Positions 46,846 to 56,934 of a stretch of 64,000 nt of DNA are shown one piece after another. The notes under the pieces are model-generated. The model ran no database searches. It was not told the origin of the DNA and saw only the letters and a list, made by a program, of their open reading frames with translations. This DNA is from an uncultured Clostridia bacterium (lineage in GTDB: Bacteria > Bacillota > Clostridia > TANB77 > CAG-508): contig CAPPGO010000009.1 of assembly GCA_948678575.1 (NCBI GenBank), positions 1 through 64,000 of the forward strand, given 5' to 3'. A program made the translations under genes and the position numbers. Within the stretch, counting starts at the first letter, position 1; each line of letters starts with the position of its first letter.

Positions 46846-49800
46846 CTAAAATTTAATTTCTTGTTTTTTTTGTCTTAATAAATTGCTAACTTCTGTACTT
46901 TTCTTAATTTCTTCATATGATTCAATTTTCGTTGCATCTCCGCCTACTCTTCTTGATCCATCTCTACTTTTATCAAATTGTTTTGAACCATCACCAGTAG
47001 CCATCATTGTTTTATATACTTTTACTCTGTCATCTCGTTTTGCTAATACCATTTCTGCCTTTTGTTTATCTTGATGTAATTGTGTTTGAAGTAATAACAT
47101 CTTAACAATATCATCTGAATTTGCTCCGTCTGTACCTGCTGAATCAGATGCTTCACCAGTATTTATAGTATCAATTACACCTTGAATTCCTGCACTTTCC
47201 AATTCTTCCTGTTTTGCCATTATCTTCTTGTCAATTTCCAACTCTTGTTTTTGCTTTAATGTTTCCTTCAACATCTTTGAAGCTTTGCTATCTATTTTTT
47301 GCTTAGCCTTGTCAGAGAAACTTGCCTTTCTTGCTTGAATAGCTACAACAGCACTCGCCTGCATAGCACTCAAATCAATAGCTTTTGGTGCTTCACTATC
47401 TGCTTCTTGTTTTTGTGCGTTTAATCCTTCCAATACAACATTTGACTGTTGACTAGATTGCATTGATTCAAGAGCTGTTTTTTCATAAGATTCTGTAAAT
47501 TTTTGTAAAACATCACTGTCTGAAACCTTGCTTGGATCAGTAATACCTTGTTCTTGCATTACACTAACAATAGCATCACCAGCCATTTTTTCCTCAACTA
47601 CTTTTTTACCTTTTCCACTCTTTTCAATTTTTACTTTTCTATCTTTTACTTTATTTTCTAACGCGTCTATAACAGTATCGGCTTTTTCGTCTCTTTTAAT
47701 TATTCCTCTGGTAATTAATTCCACTTCTAATAGATTTTGAATATCAGACATTTTGTCTTCGACATTTATTTCTGATATATCCATTATACCACTTTTTTGA
47801 GCACATTCAATAATTGCATTATCAATAAGTTTATTTTCTGAATCACTAGCTAATTGCTTCTTACCATCTGGCTTCTTGATTACTTCAATTGGTTCTTCAT
47901 ACTTAGAATCTCTAAGAACTTCCTCGTCTGTCTGTTCATCAATTCTCTTTTGCATTGCAAGCATTAGCATTGCATAATCGTCACCCAATTCTTTAGCATG
48001 TCGTTTTGCATCAGAAACATATTGTTGATGTTCCATTTCAAAATATTGTTCTGCCAATATATCCATATAATCAGATGTATGTGCATCTTTTTCATATTTT
48101 TCTCTGGCTTTTCTATCTGCTTTGGCAGCTGCATTTAATGTAGTTTGCATTGCAAGCCATGCATTATCTTGAACTCTACTTATAATAGAACCTGTTAATT
48201 TTGCGCTACCCGCTGCTCCTGCAACAGCTGCAAATGCAGGCACTCCAGCAGAAGCTGCCATAGTTCCAACAGTAACAAAAGATAATGCTGCTCCTGTATT
48301 AGCTGCTAATCTTAAATCTCCTTCAATTTTAGGGAATTTCGTTTTCATTTTATTTACAAGTTTAGAATTATGCTCTTCTTCGGCAACAGCAATTTTTTGT
48401 GCTTGATTTCTTGCCATTGCCTTAGCACCTTCTGCAATTGTATGTTCACTCTTTCCTTCAAATCTTTTAAAAGTATAAGTTCCTTTTACATCTTTTTTAT
48501 ATTTTTCAGGATATCTTTGTCTACTTCCTTTACTAGACAACATTGGTGCCATTCCACTAATACCAGCTGACATTGCAATCATACCTGCTGTTGGTTCAGC
48601 AACCAATAACGGAATTCCAACTAATACTCCTAAAAATCCATATACTTCTTTTGATAATAATTTTACTTGATTTTCAAGTGCTTTTTTCTCATCTTTATTA
48701 AGTCCTACAATATTATTTAATTTTAATTGATTAGCTAATCTTTTACTTGCACTATCAACACGTTTTCCAAGTTTTATAGAAAAATGTTTTCCATGAATTG
48801 TACCATATTCTGTTTGTGTTTCAATAGTTTTATAAACTGGTTTTCCATTTTTTAATATTACTTTACCATCTTCATCCCTTTGTTTTTCTGTATATCTAGA
48901 TGGATCCATTATATCTTGCCATTTATCACTAAAATAAATTCTATATCGTTTTAACTTACCATTTTCATCATGTAATTCGTTATATTCTTTTCTCCATAAT
49001 TCTTTTTGGTCATCTGTCATTGATGAAATAGCTTTAAATTCATCAAGTTCTTTTCTCTTATTTTTTATATAATTTTCATCAACAACGCCTATTTTTTGTC
49101 CATACTCATCTGTAATTGTATCTCCTATTTCCAAAGTATCAATAGCTTCTTCTAATTCATTAATATCAATTTCTCCATCATCTAATAGTTTAAGCATGCC
49201 ACCAAAATGAAGTGTATTAGTTCTTCTTTTACGCAAAGCTTTTCTTAAATCTTCGTTATCACGTATTGCATTTTTACCCGTTGTTAGACCATGTTCTTTT
49301 GCATATTTTTCCGCTTCTTCATCTAATTTTGCTGCTCTTTTTCTCATACCAGCATTAATTCCTGCTGTGGCAACAGACCTCAAAGGTTTAGTTGCAATTT
49401 TAGCAACTCCTTTTGTATAACCAATTGCAATTTTGGCACCTGCCATTCCAATCATTGTATTTTTCAATCCAGTTACAGTATCTTTTAAACCTGCACCAGC
49501 TGAAATATCATCAACGCCACCAGCGCCTCCACCAGTAATACCAAATATCTTTCTAAAAATTTCTTCTGCCTTAGACATAAAGTTTAATAGAACCATTGAT
49601 AAAATAAATCCTGAAATTGAAGCTAATGACAATGTTAATGCTGTTTGAACAAATACCAAATATATTAATGCATGTATACTTTGCAATATAACAATAAAAG
49701 AAAATTCTTTTAACCATTTACTAAAAATCGTTGCTTTTCCAGAACGTACTTTGTTATAAGCATAAGAAACAGCAACAAGTGGCGCCATTATCATAAGAAC

Positions 49801-50916
49801 TGCCACTGATAAATATCTTTTTAAATATATAAATGTATATTTCCATGCATAATAAACTAAAACCATATACATAACCATACCAGTTGTTCCAACTGTTAAT
49901 TTTACATCATATGCCCTAGTTTTTACTTCATCATATAAAGTAAGCTCCAATTCTTCATTAGTAAGTGGTTTTTGAGCTCTTTCTTCTAAACCATACTCAT
50001 ATACTTCCATAACATGGTCGCCTGAACCTGTTCTTAGTTTCTCTAAACCAGTTACCAAAGTTTCATTAAAAGTTATTATAAATAACATTATGTAATGAAT
50101 TGAAAATACTAAAATCATTCCAACAAACCAGTCTGTTAACATTTTTTTATAAACTGCTTTATCAGATGCTGATGATTTTATTGCCAATTGAATACCAATA
50201 TACATTAACAATACAAGCATTACCATGATTGAAATTGTTCTTAGTACATAATACCAACCAGCAACTGTTTCTTTTAAAATTAATACTAAATTTTTCTTTT
50301 CTCCTTCTATTGTACTATCTTTAAAATTTGTTTTTTCACCTTGAATAATCTTAGTTTCTACACTACCAATTTCTTCACCATTTTCATCAATATATACAAC
50401 TCTTGGTGCATTATGTTCTTCTGTTTCTGTTGGTTCAGCTTCTGCTTCTTTCTTTTGACCAATTGCATTATATCCTTCAATCATTTCTAAATTAAAGAAA
50501 TTAATATCTAAAAGTGGTACATGATTAAAGAAAATTGCATCTAATGTAACCCAACCATCTGATGAAAAAAGATTAGTTGCACTTGTACCTTCAACATCAA
50601 TTGGTTCGCCAACAGCACCTTGTAAAATCATTGTTAAACATCTTTCAAATAAGGCTGTCCATCCAACAAATACCATCCTAACACCCATTGTACATAAACC
50701 AAGTAAATAGTCTAATATTGCCTCTAATGTTTCTATAAGTTTTTCAGTAAATGATTTTTCTACTGTATAACTTCCTTTTTGCACGCCAGAATAATAGAAT
50801 TCATCTTTGTTTACTTTACTAGCATATACAGGCGCAGTAGCTATAAAAGAGCAAAATGTTGTTATTATACACAGTACTATTATTAACTTATAACCTAATT
50901 GTTTTGCTAGTTTCAT
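46846..50916 (-). CDS. VirB6/TrbL-like polytopic protein B (1,356 aa)
   Basis: The largest of three VirB6-like proteins. Signal peptide (1-32), helices between about 60 and 480 containing the shared block MYIGIQLAIKSSASDKAVYKKML (key residues Y-I-G-I, S-A-S-D, Y-K-K-M-L), IMAPLVAVSYAYNK and GKATIFSKWLKEF, then an 870-residue cytoplasmic part with further hydrophobic segments (about 765-800 and 885-920), long charged helices and a C-terminal SRDGSRR tail. The cytoplasmic part is far longer than usual for TrbL. GGAGAAGAAAC precedes the ATG. Confidence 0.75.
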   Translation of the reverse strand: MKLAKQLGYKLIIVLCIITTFCSFIATAPVYASKVNKDEFYYSGVQKGSYTVEKSFTEKLIETLEAILDYLLGLCTMGVRMVFVGWTALFERCLTMILQGAVGEPIDVEGTSATNLFSSDGWVTLDAIFFNHVPLLDINFFNLEMIEGYNAIGQKKEAEAEPTETEEHNAPRVVYIDENGEEIGSVETKIIQGEKTNFKDSTIEGEKKNLVLILKETVAGWYYVLRTISIMVMLVLLMYIGIQLAIKSSASDKAVYKKMLTDWFVGMILVFSIHYIMLFIITFNETLVTGLEKLRTGSGDHVMEVYEYGLEERAQKPLTNEELELTLYDEVKTRAYDVKLTVGTTGMVMYMVLVYYAWKYTFIYLKRYLSVAVLMIMAPLVAVSYAYNKVRSGKATIFSKWLKEFSFIVILQSIHALIYLVFVQTALTLSLASISGFILSMVLLNFMSKAEEIFRKIFGITGGGAGGVDDISAGAGLKDTVTGLKNTMIGMAGAKIAIGYTKGVAKIATKPLRSVATAGINAGMRKRAAKLDEEAEKYAKEHGLTTGKNAIRDNEDLRKALRKRRTNTLHFGGMLKLLDDGEIDINELEEAIDTLEIGDTITDEYGQKIGVVDENYIKNKRKELDEFKAISSMTDDQKELWRKEYNELHDENGKLKRYRIYFSDKWQDIMDPSRYTEKQRDEDGKVILKNGKPVYKTIETQTEYGTIHGKHFSIKLGKRVDSASKRLANQLKLNNIVGLNKDEKKALENQVKLLSKEVYGFLGVLVGIPLLVAEPTAGMIAMSAGISGMAPMLSSKGSRQRYPEKYKKDVKGTYTFKRFEGKSEHTIAEGAKAMARNQAQKIAVAEEEHNSKLVNKMKTKFPKIEGDLRLAANTGAALSFVTVGTMAASAGVPAFAAVAGAAGSAKLTGSIISRVQDNAWLAMQTTLNAAAKADRKAREKYEKDAHTSDYMDILAEQYFEMEHQQYVSDAKRHAKELGDDYAMLMLAMQKRIDEQTDEEVLRDSKYEEPIEVIKKPDGKKQLASDSENKLIDNAIIECAQKSGIMDISEINVEDKMSDIQNLLEVELITRGIIKRDEKADTVIDALENKVKDRKVKIEKSGKGKKVVEEKMAGDAIVSVMQEQGITDPSKVSDSDVLQKFTESYEKTALESMQSSQQSNVVLEGLNAQKQEADSEAPKAIDLSAMQASAVVAIQARKASFSDKAKQKIDSKASKMLKETLKQKQELEIDKKIMAKQEELESAGIQGVIDTINTGEASDSAGTDGANSDDIVKMLLLQTQLHQDKQKAEMVLAKRDDRVKVYKTMMATGDGSKQFDKSRDGSRRVGGDATKIESYEEIKKSTEVSNLLRQKKQEIKF

Positions 50917-50931
50917 GTTTCTTCTCCATTT

Positions 50932-52440
50932 CTAAAATTCTAATATTATTTCCTGGTCATCATATGTTAAAATATCATTTTTAAAATCTTTAATTAAAAA
51001 GTTTCCTGTGCCTCTTTCTGTAACAGTTGTTTTAATACCTGTTGTTACATCAAAACAATAAATACCTTCTCCATATATACTATATACAAAATAATTATCT
51101 GAAATCCATACATAACTATATACTGTTTCATTTAATTCTCTGTCTGGATATTCTCCTGTTTTGGCTGGAAAATAAACTTTAAGAATATCTCCTGATAAGT
51201 CCTTTTCCAAATAACTATAAAATAGCATACTTTTTGTTTCTTCTTCTTTTTCAATAGAATTACATTCATCTTTAAAATCTCTTAGTTCTTCAATTCTTCT
51301 TTTTTCAGCTTCAAAGACACTATCTAATTTTAATCTTGATATAAATTCTGTATGTTCTAAATATTTCTTAGCCGTACTTATATTATCACTAATATTATTA
51401 TAAAGAATAATTCCACTTACATTGTCATAATTTAACTTTATTTCTACTCCTCTATTTGGAAAAGCCATAAACATGTAATCTGACGCATAAGAATATTCGC
51501 TATAATCTTTCCAAATATATGTAAGTTCGTTCATAAAAGTTTTAAAATCCATATCTTCTTCTAAAAATGTATCAACTAACTTCCAAAATTCTTTATAATC
51601 ATACTTTTCATTTTTATATATTGATATTTCATCTTTTGTAAAGAAAGCATATATGTCTTTACCTTTATAACCTATAACTCCTAATTCTTCATTCTCAAAA
51701 GCTGGTTTACCTAATAGTTGTTTAATTGAACTAAATGAAGTTCCAACACTTATATTGTTAACAACTGTTCCTTGGAATCTTTCTGTAAAAATAACATTAT
51801 ATATACTTGAACCTATTTTCCTATACTTAATGCCTTCATCAAAATGAATATAATAGTTCTTAAATATACTTTCTCTTGTTCCAAAATTTACATCTGTTGA
51901 CCAATTATTATCAATTAAAAAATTTAAGGCATCTACATTTGATGTAAGACTAGTTGTATCAATTTCTTCATATTTTGTAACTTCTAACTGAGAATTCATA
52001 TAAATAAAATAATCTTCCATTCCATTTATAGTTAATGTTGATATTGATCCATCTTTACATACAGCTTCAATTGTAATATCATTTTCTGTATCTATCATTT
52101 TGAAATTAGTATATTTTAAAAATTTGGCAACATCACTAATTATTTTATTAAACCATTCTTCGTTACTACTGTCATTTTCATATAATTTTTCTTTAAAAAC
52201 TAAATTTATTTCTGTTGGGTAATCTCGATTTTCTCTATATGTATCGTTTTTATATTTACAATCATAATGTTCAATTAATTCTTTTATTGAACTATATCCT
52301 GATAAAATATTTACATTTTTGTTAGTATTATTGCTTTTAGAAATAGTTAATATTCCAATTATTAAAAACAATAATATTATAAATAAAATCGCTATACCAG
52401 TTATAAAAATAGCTCTAATTTGTCTTTTATCAAATTCCAT
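50932..52440 (-). CDS. Membrane-anchored T4SS-locus protein, paralogue 1 (502 aa)
   Basis: No family recognised. One N-terminal helix (about 9-33), then a large extracytoplasmic domain. Residues about 210-400 align by eye with the product of the gene just upstream: shared phrases include IGYKGKDIYAF/LGYRSPENYIF, DEISIY/DEVSIY, FPNRGVEI/FPTRGIGI and GIILYNN/GITIYNN. The two genes are a diverged tandem duplication. They may form an extracellular or wall-spanning part of the channel. The ATG lies 1 base past the neighbour's stop. Confidence 0.65.
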   Translation of the reverse strand: MEFDKRQIRAIFITGIAILFIILLFLIIGILTISKSNNTNKNVNILSGYSSIKELIEHYDCKYKNDTYRENRDYPTEINLVFKEKLYENDSSNEEWFNKIISDVAKFLKYTNFKMIDTENDITIEAVCKDGSISTLTINGMEDYFIYMNSQLEVTKYEEIDTTSLTSNVDALNFLIDNNWSTDVNFGTRESIFKNYYIHFDEGIKYRKIGSSIYNVIFTERFQGTVVNNISVGTSFSSIKQLLGKPAFENEELGVIGYKGKDIYAFFTKDEISIYKNEKYDYKEFWKLVDTFLEEDMDFKTFMNELTYIWKDYSEYSYASDYMFMAFPNRGVEIKLNYDNVSGIILYNNISDNISTAKKYLEHTEFISRLKLDSVFEAEKRRIEELRDFKDECNSIEKEEETKSMLFYSYLEKDLSGDILKVYFPAKTGEYPDRELNETVYSYVWISDNYFVYSIYGEGIYCFDVTTGIKTTVTERGTGNFLIKDFKNDILTYDDQEIILEF

Positions 52441-52441
52441 A

Positions 52442-53635
52442 CTATTTCATACTTTCTCTTCTTTTTTGTTCTGTCATAAAAAGTAAATCTTTGTCTGGCT
52501 CTAATGTTATTTTATTTGCTTTTATCAAATTTTTAACAGTATCTGTAAGATAGTAATTATTATATATTGTTATACCTTTTGAATCATTTGAAACAATATC
52601 TATCCCAATTCCTCTTGTTGGAAATATAAGCTTTAAATCTTGTTTTTCACCATCATATTCAAATTCAAAATAGCTTGACCATTGTGTTGTAAAATCAGAT
52701 ACTAATTTATCTAAATTACCAGTTTCGCAATAATCACTAAGATATTTATCAAAATATTCATTTGCTTCATATTTATATGGATATATTGATACTTCATCTT
52801 CATATAGGAATATATAATTTTCAGGTGATCTATACCCTAAATATCCTTCTTTACTACTTCCAAAACTAGCATCTTTATATACTTTTTCAACATCTTCTAA
52901 TTTTGTTTTTACATGAACTGCTGGTGCTATTTCGCCCTCATAGTCTTCATCAAAAATTAGGTTTAAAACTTTATTTCCACCCAATTTTGCTTTTATATGT
53001 TCAGTTGGATATTTATAATATCCATTTGGTAATTCTTCTCTTTCTCCTGTAACAATAATTGTATTAGCAAATCTCATTCCTCTTAAAAATAAAGTACCAT
53101 ACAAATCATTGCTAACTCCAAAAGCTTTTTGAGGAGCAATTTTTGTTTTACTAATTTTCAAATATAAATCACCATCAGATTCATCATAAAAATCTTCTAT
53201 ATCATTTATTTTTACAGTATATTTTTCTTTTATTTTGTCATAATTTACAAATATTTCAAATTTCTTTTCTTCATCAATTAAGTAAAATGAATTCTGTTGT
53301 AGTTCTACAATTTGATCAACAATATCCATAAAATATTTTTCTTTACTGTTACCATTTTCATCATACAAATCATATTTAAAATCTGCATAAATTCTAATCA
53401 TAACACTTTGATTCATATATAAATAAGATGAACCAGCATTTTCGATAATTTCTTTAACCGTTGTTGGTCTTTTATTATTATTATCAGTTCCTGTACTAAC
53501 AGATATATTTGAATTTTCCTCTAACTCTTTCTTTTTTAGAGCAGATACAAGCATTTGTAAAACTATTAAAAGCACTAATAATAAAACAACAATAAGTATA
53601 ATTATAAAATTTGCTTTTTTCTTTTTTTCCACCAT
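52442..53635 (-). CDS. Membrane-anchored T4SS-locus protein, paralogue 2 (397 aa)
   Basis: No family recognised. Basic tail (MVEKKKK), one helix (about 8-30), then an extracytoplasmic domain of about 350 residues similar to the 502-residue product encoded next. Repeated tyrosine/aspartate-rich strands suggest a beta-rich fold. Ends in a basic peptide (TEQKRRES). Position between two VirB6-like genes argues for a structural role. Confidence 0.65.
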   Translation of the reverse strand: MVEKKKKANFIIILIVVLLLVLLIVLQMLVSALKKKELEENSNISVSTGTDNNNKRPTTVKEIIENAGSSYLYMNQSVMIRIYADFKYDLYDENGNSKEKYFMDIVDQIVELQQNSFYLIDEEKKFEIFVNYDKIKEKYTVKINDIEDFYDESDGDLYLKISKTKIAPQKAFGVSNDLYGTLFLRGMRFANTIIVTGEREELPNGYYKYPTEHIKAKLGGNKVLNLIFDEDYEGEIAPAVHVKTKLEDVEKVYKDASFGSSKEGYLGYRSPENYIFLYEDEVSIYPYKYEANEYFDKYLSDYCETGNLDKLVSDFTTQWSSYFEFEYDGEKQDLKLIFPTRGIGIDIVSNDSKGITIYNNYYLTDTVKNLIKANKITLEPDKDLLFMTEQKRRESMK

Positions 53636-53646
53636 AATTTAACCTA

Positions 53647-54906
53647 TTATCCTTTTCTTTTTTTGTGTCCCCCACCTTTTCCAAAGCTTTTAAATTCTTC
53701 ATCAAAATTCTTAATTGATGTTGCATTTGTAATACCGAACACATCTCTAACAATCTTCTCTAATCTTCCTAAAACAAGTAAAAATACCATAGCTACAAAA
53801 GGTGCTGTGGCTGCAATTTCGCCCGCTGTAAATACGAAAACTAGATAAATTGCTGCATGTATTGGTTGTAATGATATGTTTATTATGTATTCTTTCATCC
53901 AAGTGTCAAAAGCTTGTGCTTTATTATCTCCCATTTTATCTATTGAAAATGTAACTGTAATAAAAGGAGAAATTATTGTTAAAAACATTACTGACAAGAC
54001 TCTTTTCAAGTAAGTCAAGAAGAACTTGGCTTGCATAAGTACTAAAAACCAGAAGAATACTGAATACATGAATGTTTGCATACCTGATGATTCTGACAAA
54101 AATCTAAAAATTTTCGCCATAATTACTTCTTCAAAACTTTCTGAATTAAGTCCTTCTCTTAAATTATATATAATATTTAAAACTATATTTCCTAACTGTA
54201 TTGCAAAAGTCATTATATATTGTAAAAAGAAAAGTATTACCATACTTTCTGCCCAAGAAATTAACATTTTCTTATATCTGGCTTCCTCAGTTGCAACTGT
54301 TGATATTGCCATTCTAATACCTACATATATTAGAACACATAAATTTATCATTATTGCTAGTAATCTACATATATAAAACCATTTTGCTGTGCTTTCTTTT
54401 AAATTTATAAGTGCTGGCGTTTGATGTATTTCCTGTTCTTTATCTCCAATACCAACTTTATAAGTACTATCCATGTTAAATACATCTATATTAAATAGTG
54501 CAACTTCATTAAAAACAGTTCTTTGAATCGAAAAGTATGTTGAAACATCTACTAAATCAACAACATATTCTACGGCTTCTTTTAATGGATCCTCTGTACC
54601 AGTTGGATTTTTCGCCAAATGTGTCATTAATGCATTCACTGTCATTGGAAATGAATTTAGCATTAGTGATATTGATTGAAATATTGTTCCTAAAATAGAA
54701 GGTGTAACTTCTGCTTTATTTCCTTCATCATCTGTTCCATTATCTGCCAACTGTTGATATTGCTCACCAGTAATCTCACCTTCACCATTTGATTCTGGCA
54801 AAGAAACTGCTGAATCATCTGGTTCGTCTGCATAAACGAAACTTGTTCCTATGAAATTAAATACTATTACTGCTATAAGCAATATAGTTACTAATTTCTT
54901 TTTCAT
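53647..54906 (-). CDS. VirB6/TrbL-like polytopic protein C (419 aa)
   Basis: Shortest of three VirB6-like proteins. Cleavable-looking signal peptide (1-26, ending VYA), a secreted acidic linker, and six to seven helices (about 140-395). It shares the block YVGIRMAIST-A-EEARYKKMLISW and TFSIDKMGDNKAQAFDTWMKEY with protein A (TYSIDKIGDQKAQALNTWLKEF, key residues S-I-D-K-x-G-D-x-K-A-Q-A). It lacks the long cytoplasmic tail. GAGGGAAGTT precedes the ATG. It follows the VirB4 gene by 12 bases. Confidence 0.77.
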   Translation of the reverse strand: MKKKLVTILLIAVIVFNFIGTSFVYADEPDDSAVSLPESNGEGEITGEQYQQLADNGTDDEGNKAEVTPSILGTIFQSISLMLNSFPMTVNALMTHLAKNPTGTEDPLKEAVEYVVDLVDVSTYFSIQRTVFNEVALFNIDVFNMDSTYKVGIGDKEQEIHQTPALINLKESTAKWFYICRLLAIMINLCVLIYVGIRMAISTVATEEARYKKMLISWAESMVILFFLQYIMTFAIQLGNIVLNIIYNLREGLNSESFEEVIMAKIFRFLSESSGMQTFMYSVFFWFLVLMQAKFFLTYLKRVLSVMFLTIISPFITVTFSIDKMGDNKAQAFDTWMKEYIINISLQPIHAAIYLVFVFTAGEIAATAPFVAMVFLLVLGRLEKIVRDVFGITNATSIKNFDEEFKSFGKGGGHKKRKG

Positions 54907-54918
54907 AACTTCCCTCTA

Positions 54919-56916
54919 TTAATTATTTTCAGCTTCTCTTTTTGCTCTTTCCATTTCTGCTTGTTTTGTAAGGTTTGTTTCAACAAATTCAAATTCTTTC
55001 TTAGTTGGTTGAATTGCAATTATTGCTGAATCTCCACCTACTTTAAGTAATCCTTCACCTCTACCACATGTGATTAAGAAACCTGCTTCACCTTCACTTA
55101 ATTTGAATACTTCTCTTAAATATTCAATTTCAGCTTTATCTTGTGATAAGAATAGTTTTGTCTCGGCAGAAGTTAAAACTGCTTGACATTCTTGTTTTTC
55201 ATAAAAATCTTGGAATTTTTGTGAAATAACTGCCAAAGATACATTTCTTTTTCTTGCTCTTCTTGCCATTGTATTTAAGAAATCAACAGCTTCTGGGTAA
55301 GGAAGAAGCATCCAAGCCTCATCAACTAAAACCCTTTTCTTTGCTGCTTTTGCTTTATCTTCACTATTCTTTTTAACATATTTTTCCCAAACCCAAGAAA
55401 GTAAAATTTGTTGTGCAAGTGGTCTTGCAAATCTTTCTTCTAGTTGAGAAATATCTAAGTTTATAAATGGAACACCATCTAATAGTTCAAATGTTGATTG
55501 TCCATCAAAATAAGCCATTTGTCCATTATATTCTCTAACATATTGTTTCATAACTTTTACTAAGTAACTATAATGAAATCTATAATCTGGGTTCTCATTT
55601 TCTTGTGCTTTTCTACAAATTCTTCTATACCAAGAACCTATTGTTGGCATATCTTTTTTAGTTCTACCTAAATAGTTTTGAGTCATATCTACTGTTCCAC
55701 CTGATGTTTGTCTCTGATATAAACTTTCTACATTCGAATTTATACCAAGTGCTGCGTACTCTTCTGCAACAGATTCAGAAATAATTTGTTTTGTAAGTTC
55801 ATTTACTTCTGTACTCTTAGTACTACCTCTTGACATTGTAAGTAAACCTTGTGTAACATCTTCTACTTTGTTTTCAACATTTAATACTGTTCTTTCTCTA
55901 CCTGTAATTTCATCTTTTGTTGTTTCTGGTTCAATATCAAATAAATTAATAACTGTTTTTGACGTTGGACTTATAACAACGTTTACACCTCCAAGTGATT
56001 CAGCAACAACACCATATTCACCTTCGGCGTCTAACGCTAAACTTTCAATTCCCATTAAAATTGATGAACGAGCTGTAATTGTTTTTATAGTAACAGATTT
56101 ACCAGCACCAGACTTACCAAATACAACCATATTGTAATTTGTTAATTTTGAACTAAAATTATTGTATAAAATTGGAAGTCCTGTTTGTTTGTTAAATCCT
56201 AATGGAATTCCATCTTCATGTCCTACATCTGATACGAAAAATGGGAAAACTGTTGACATGGCTCTTCTATCAAAAGTATGTGATTTTGTAATTTTATTAT
56301 CACAAAATGGCATATTTGATCTAAAAGCCTCATCTTGTATTGCCCAAGCTGGTTTAATATCTATTAAACTTTTTGACATTTCACTTGACAATAATTCTGT
56401 ATATTTATCTAATTCATCAACACTGTAAGCAAATAATGTTGCAATAATTGATGAATCATATAGTTTATTAAATCCTGCTGCAATAGCATCACGAAGCTCT
56501 TCTGCTTCTGCTCTTTTTTGTGCTAATATTCTCTCTCTGTTAATATCTCCTCTATCAGCTGCAACACATCTTTCTGACTCTAATTCATTGATTGTTCTAT
56601 TCAAATCTGTTTGTGAACTAGCTTCACTAACTGGATTAATAAATACAGATACATTCAAATCTCCAAAAGTATACATCCCTCTAAGAAATTCTGGGAAAGT
56701 ACACATTCTTGGTAAATTAGCAACAATCATGCTTCTTGCATATCTTGTTCTTGAAGAAGCAATTTCTATATGATTGGTATAACTCGCATCAATTCCACCA
56801 GGTGCAATTAAACCTTTTAAATTTTTTTCATTTTTCTTAAAAATGCTATTCTTGGTTTCAACTGGATTAGACTCTAATTCGTTGACTCTCGTTTCAGTTT
56901 TTTTACTACCAAACAT
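54919..56916 (-). CDS. VirB4-family T4SS ATPase
   Basis: Motor ATPase that energises pilus/channel assembly and transport. 665 residues. N-terminal half resembles the CagE/TrbE/VirB domain (YARSMIVANLPR near 58); C-terminal RecA-like domain has Walker A GKSGAGKS (about 271-278), Walker B VLVDEAWMLL (about 527-536) and the RKRNVSLAVISQKFQDF arm with key S-Q near 560. TAGGAGGATAA precedes the ATG. No second ATPase of the VirD4 or VirB11 type is present nearby. Confidence 0.92.
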   Translation of the reverse strand: MFGSKKTETRVNELESNPVETKNSIFKKNEKNLKGLIAPGGIDASYTNHIEIASSRTRYARSMIVANLPRMCTFPEFLRGMYTFGDLNVSVFINPVSEASSQTDLNRTINELESERCVAADRGDINRERILAQKRAEAEELRDAIAAGFNKLYDSSIIATLFAYSVDELDKYTELLSSEMSKSLIDIKPAWAIQDEAFRSNMPFCDNKITKSHTFDRRAMSTVFPFFVSDVGHEDGIPLGFNKQTGLPILYNNFSSKLTNYNMVVFGKSGAGKSVTIKTITARSSILMGIESLALDAEGEYGVVAESLGGVNVVISPTSKTVINLFDIEPETTKDEITGRERTVLNVENKVEDVTQGLLTMSRGSTKSTEVNELTKQIISESVAEEYAALGINSNVESLYQRQTSGGTVDMTQNYLGRTKKDMPTIGSWYRRICRKAQENENPDYRFHYSYLVKVMKQYVREYNGQMAYFDGQSTFELLDGVPFINLDISQLEERFARPLAQQILLSWVWEKYVKKNSEDKAKAAKKRVLVDEAWMLLPYPEAVDFLNTMARRARKRNVSLAVISQKFQDFYEKQECQAVLTSAETKLFLSQDKAEIEYLREVFKLSEGEAGFLITCGRGEGLLKVGGDSAIIAIQPTKKEFEFVETNLTKQAEMERAKREAENN

Positions 56917-56934
56917 TTTTTATCCTCCTATAAT

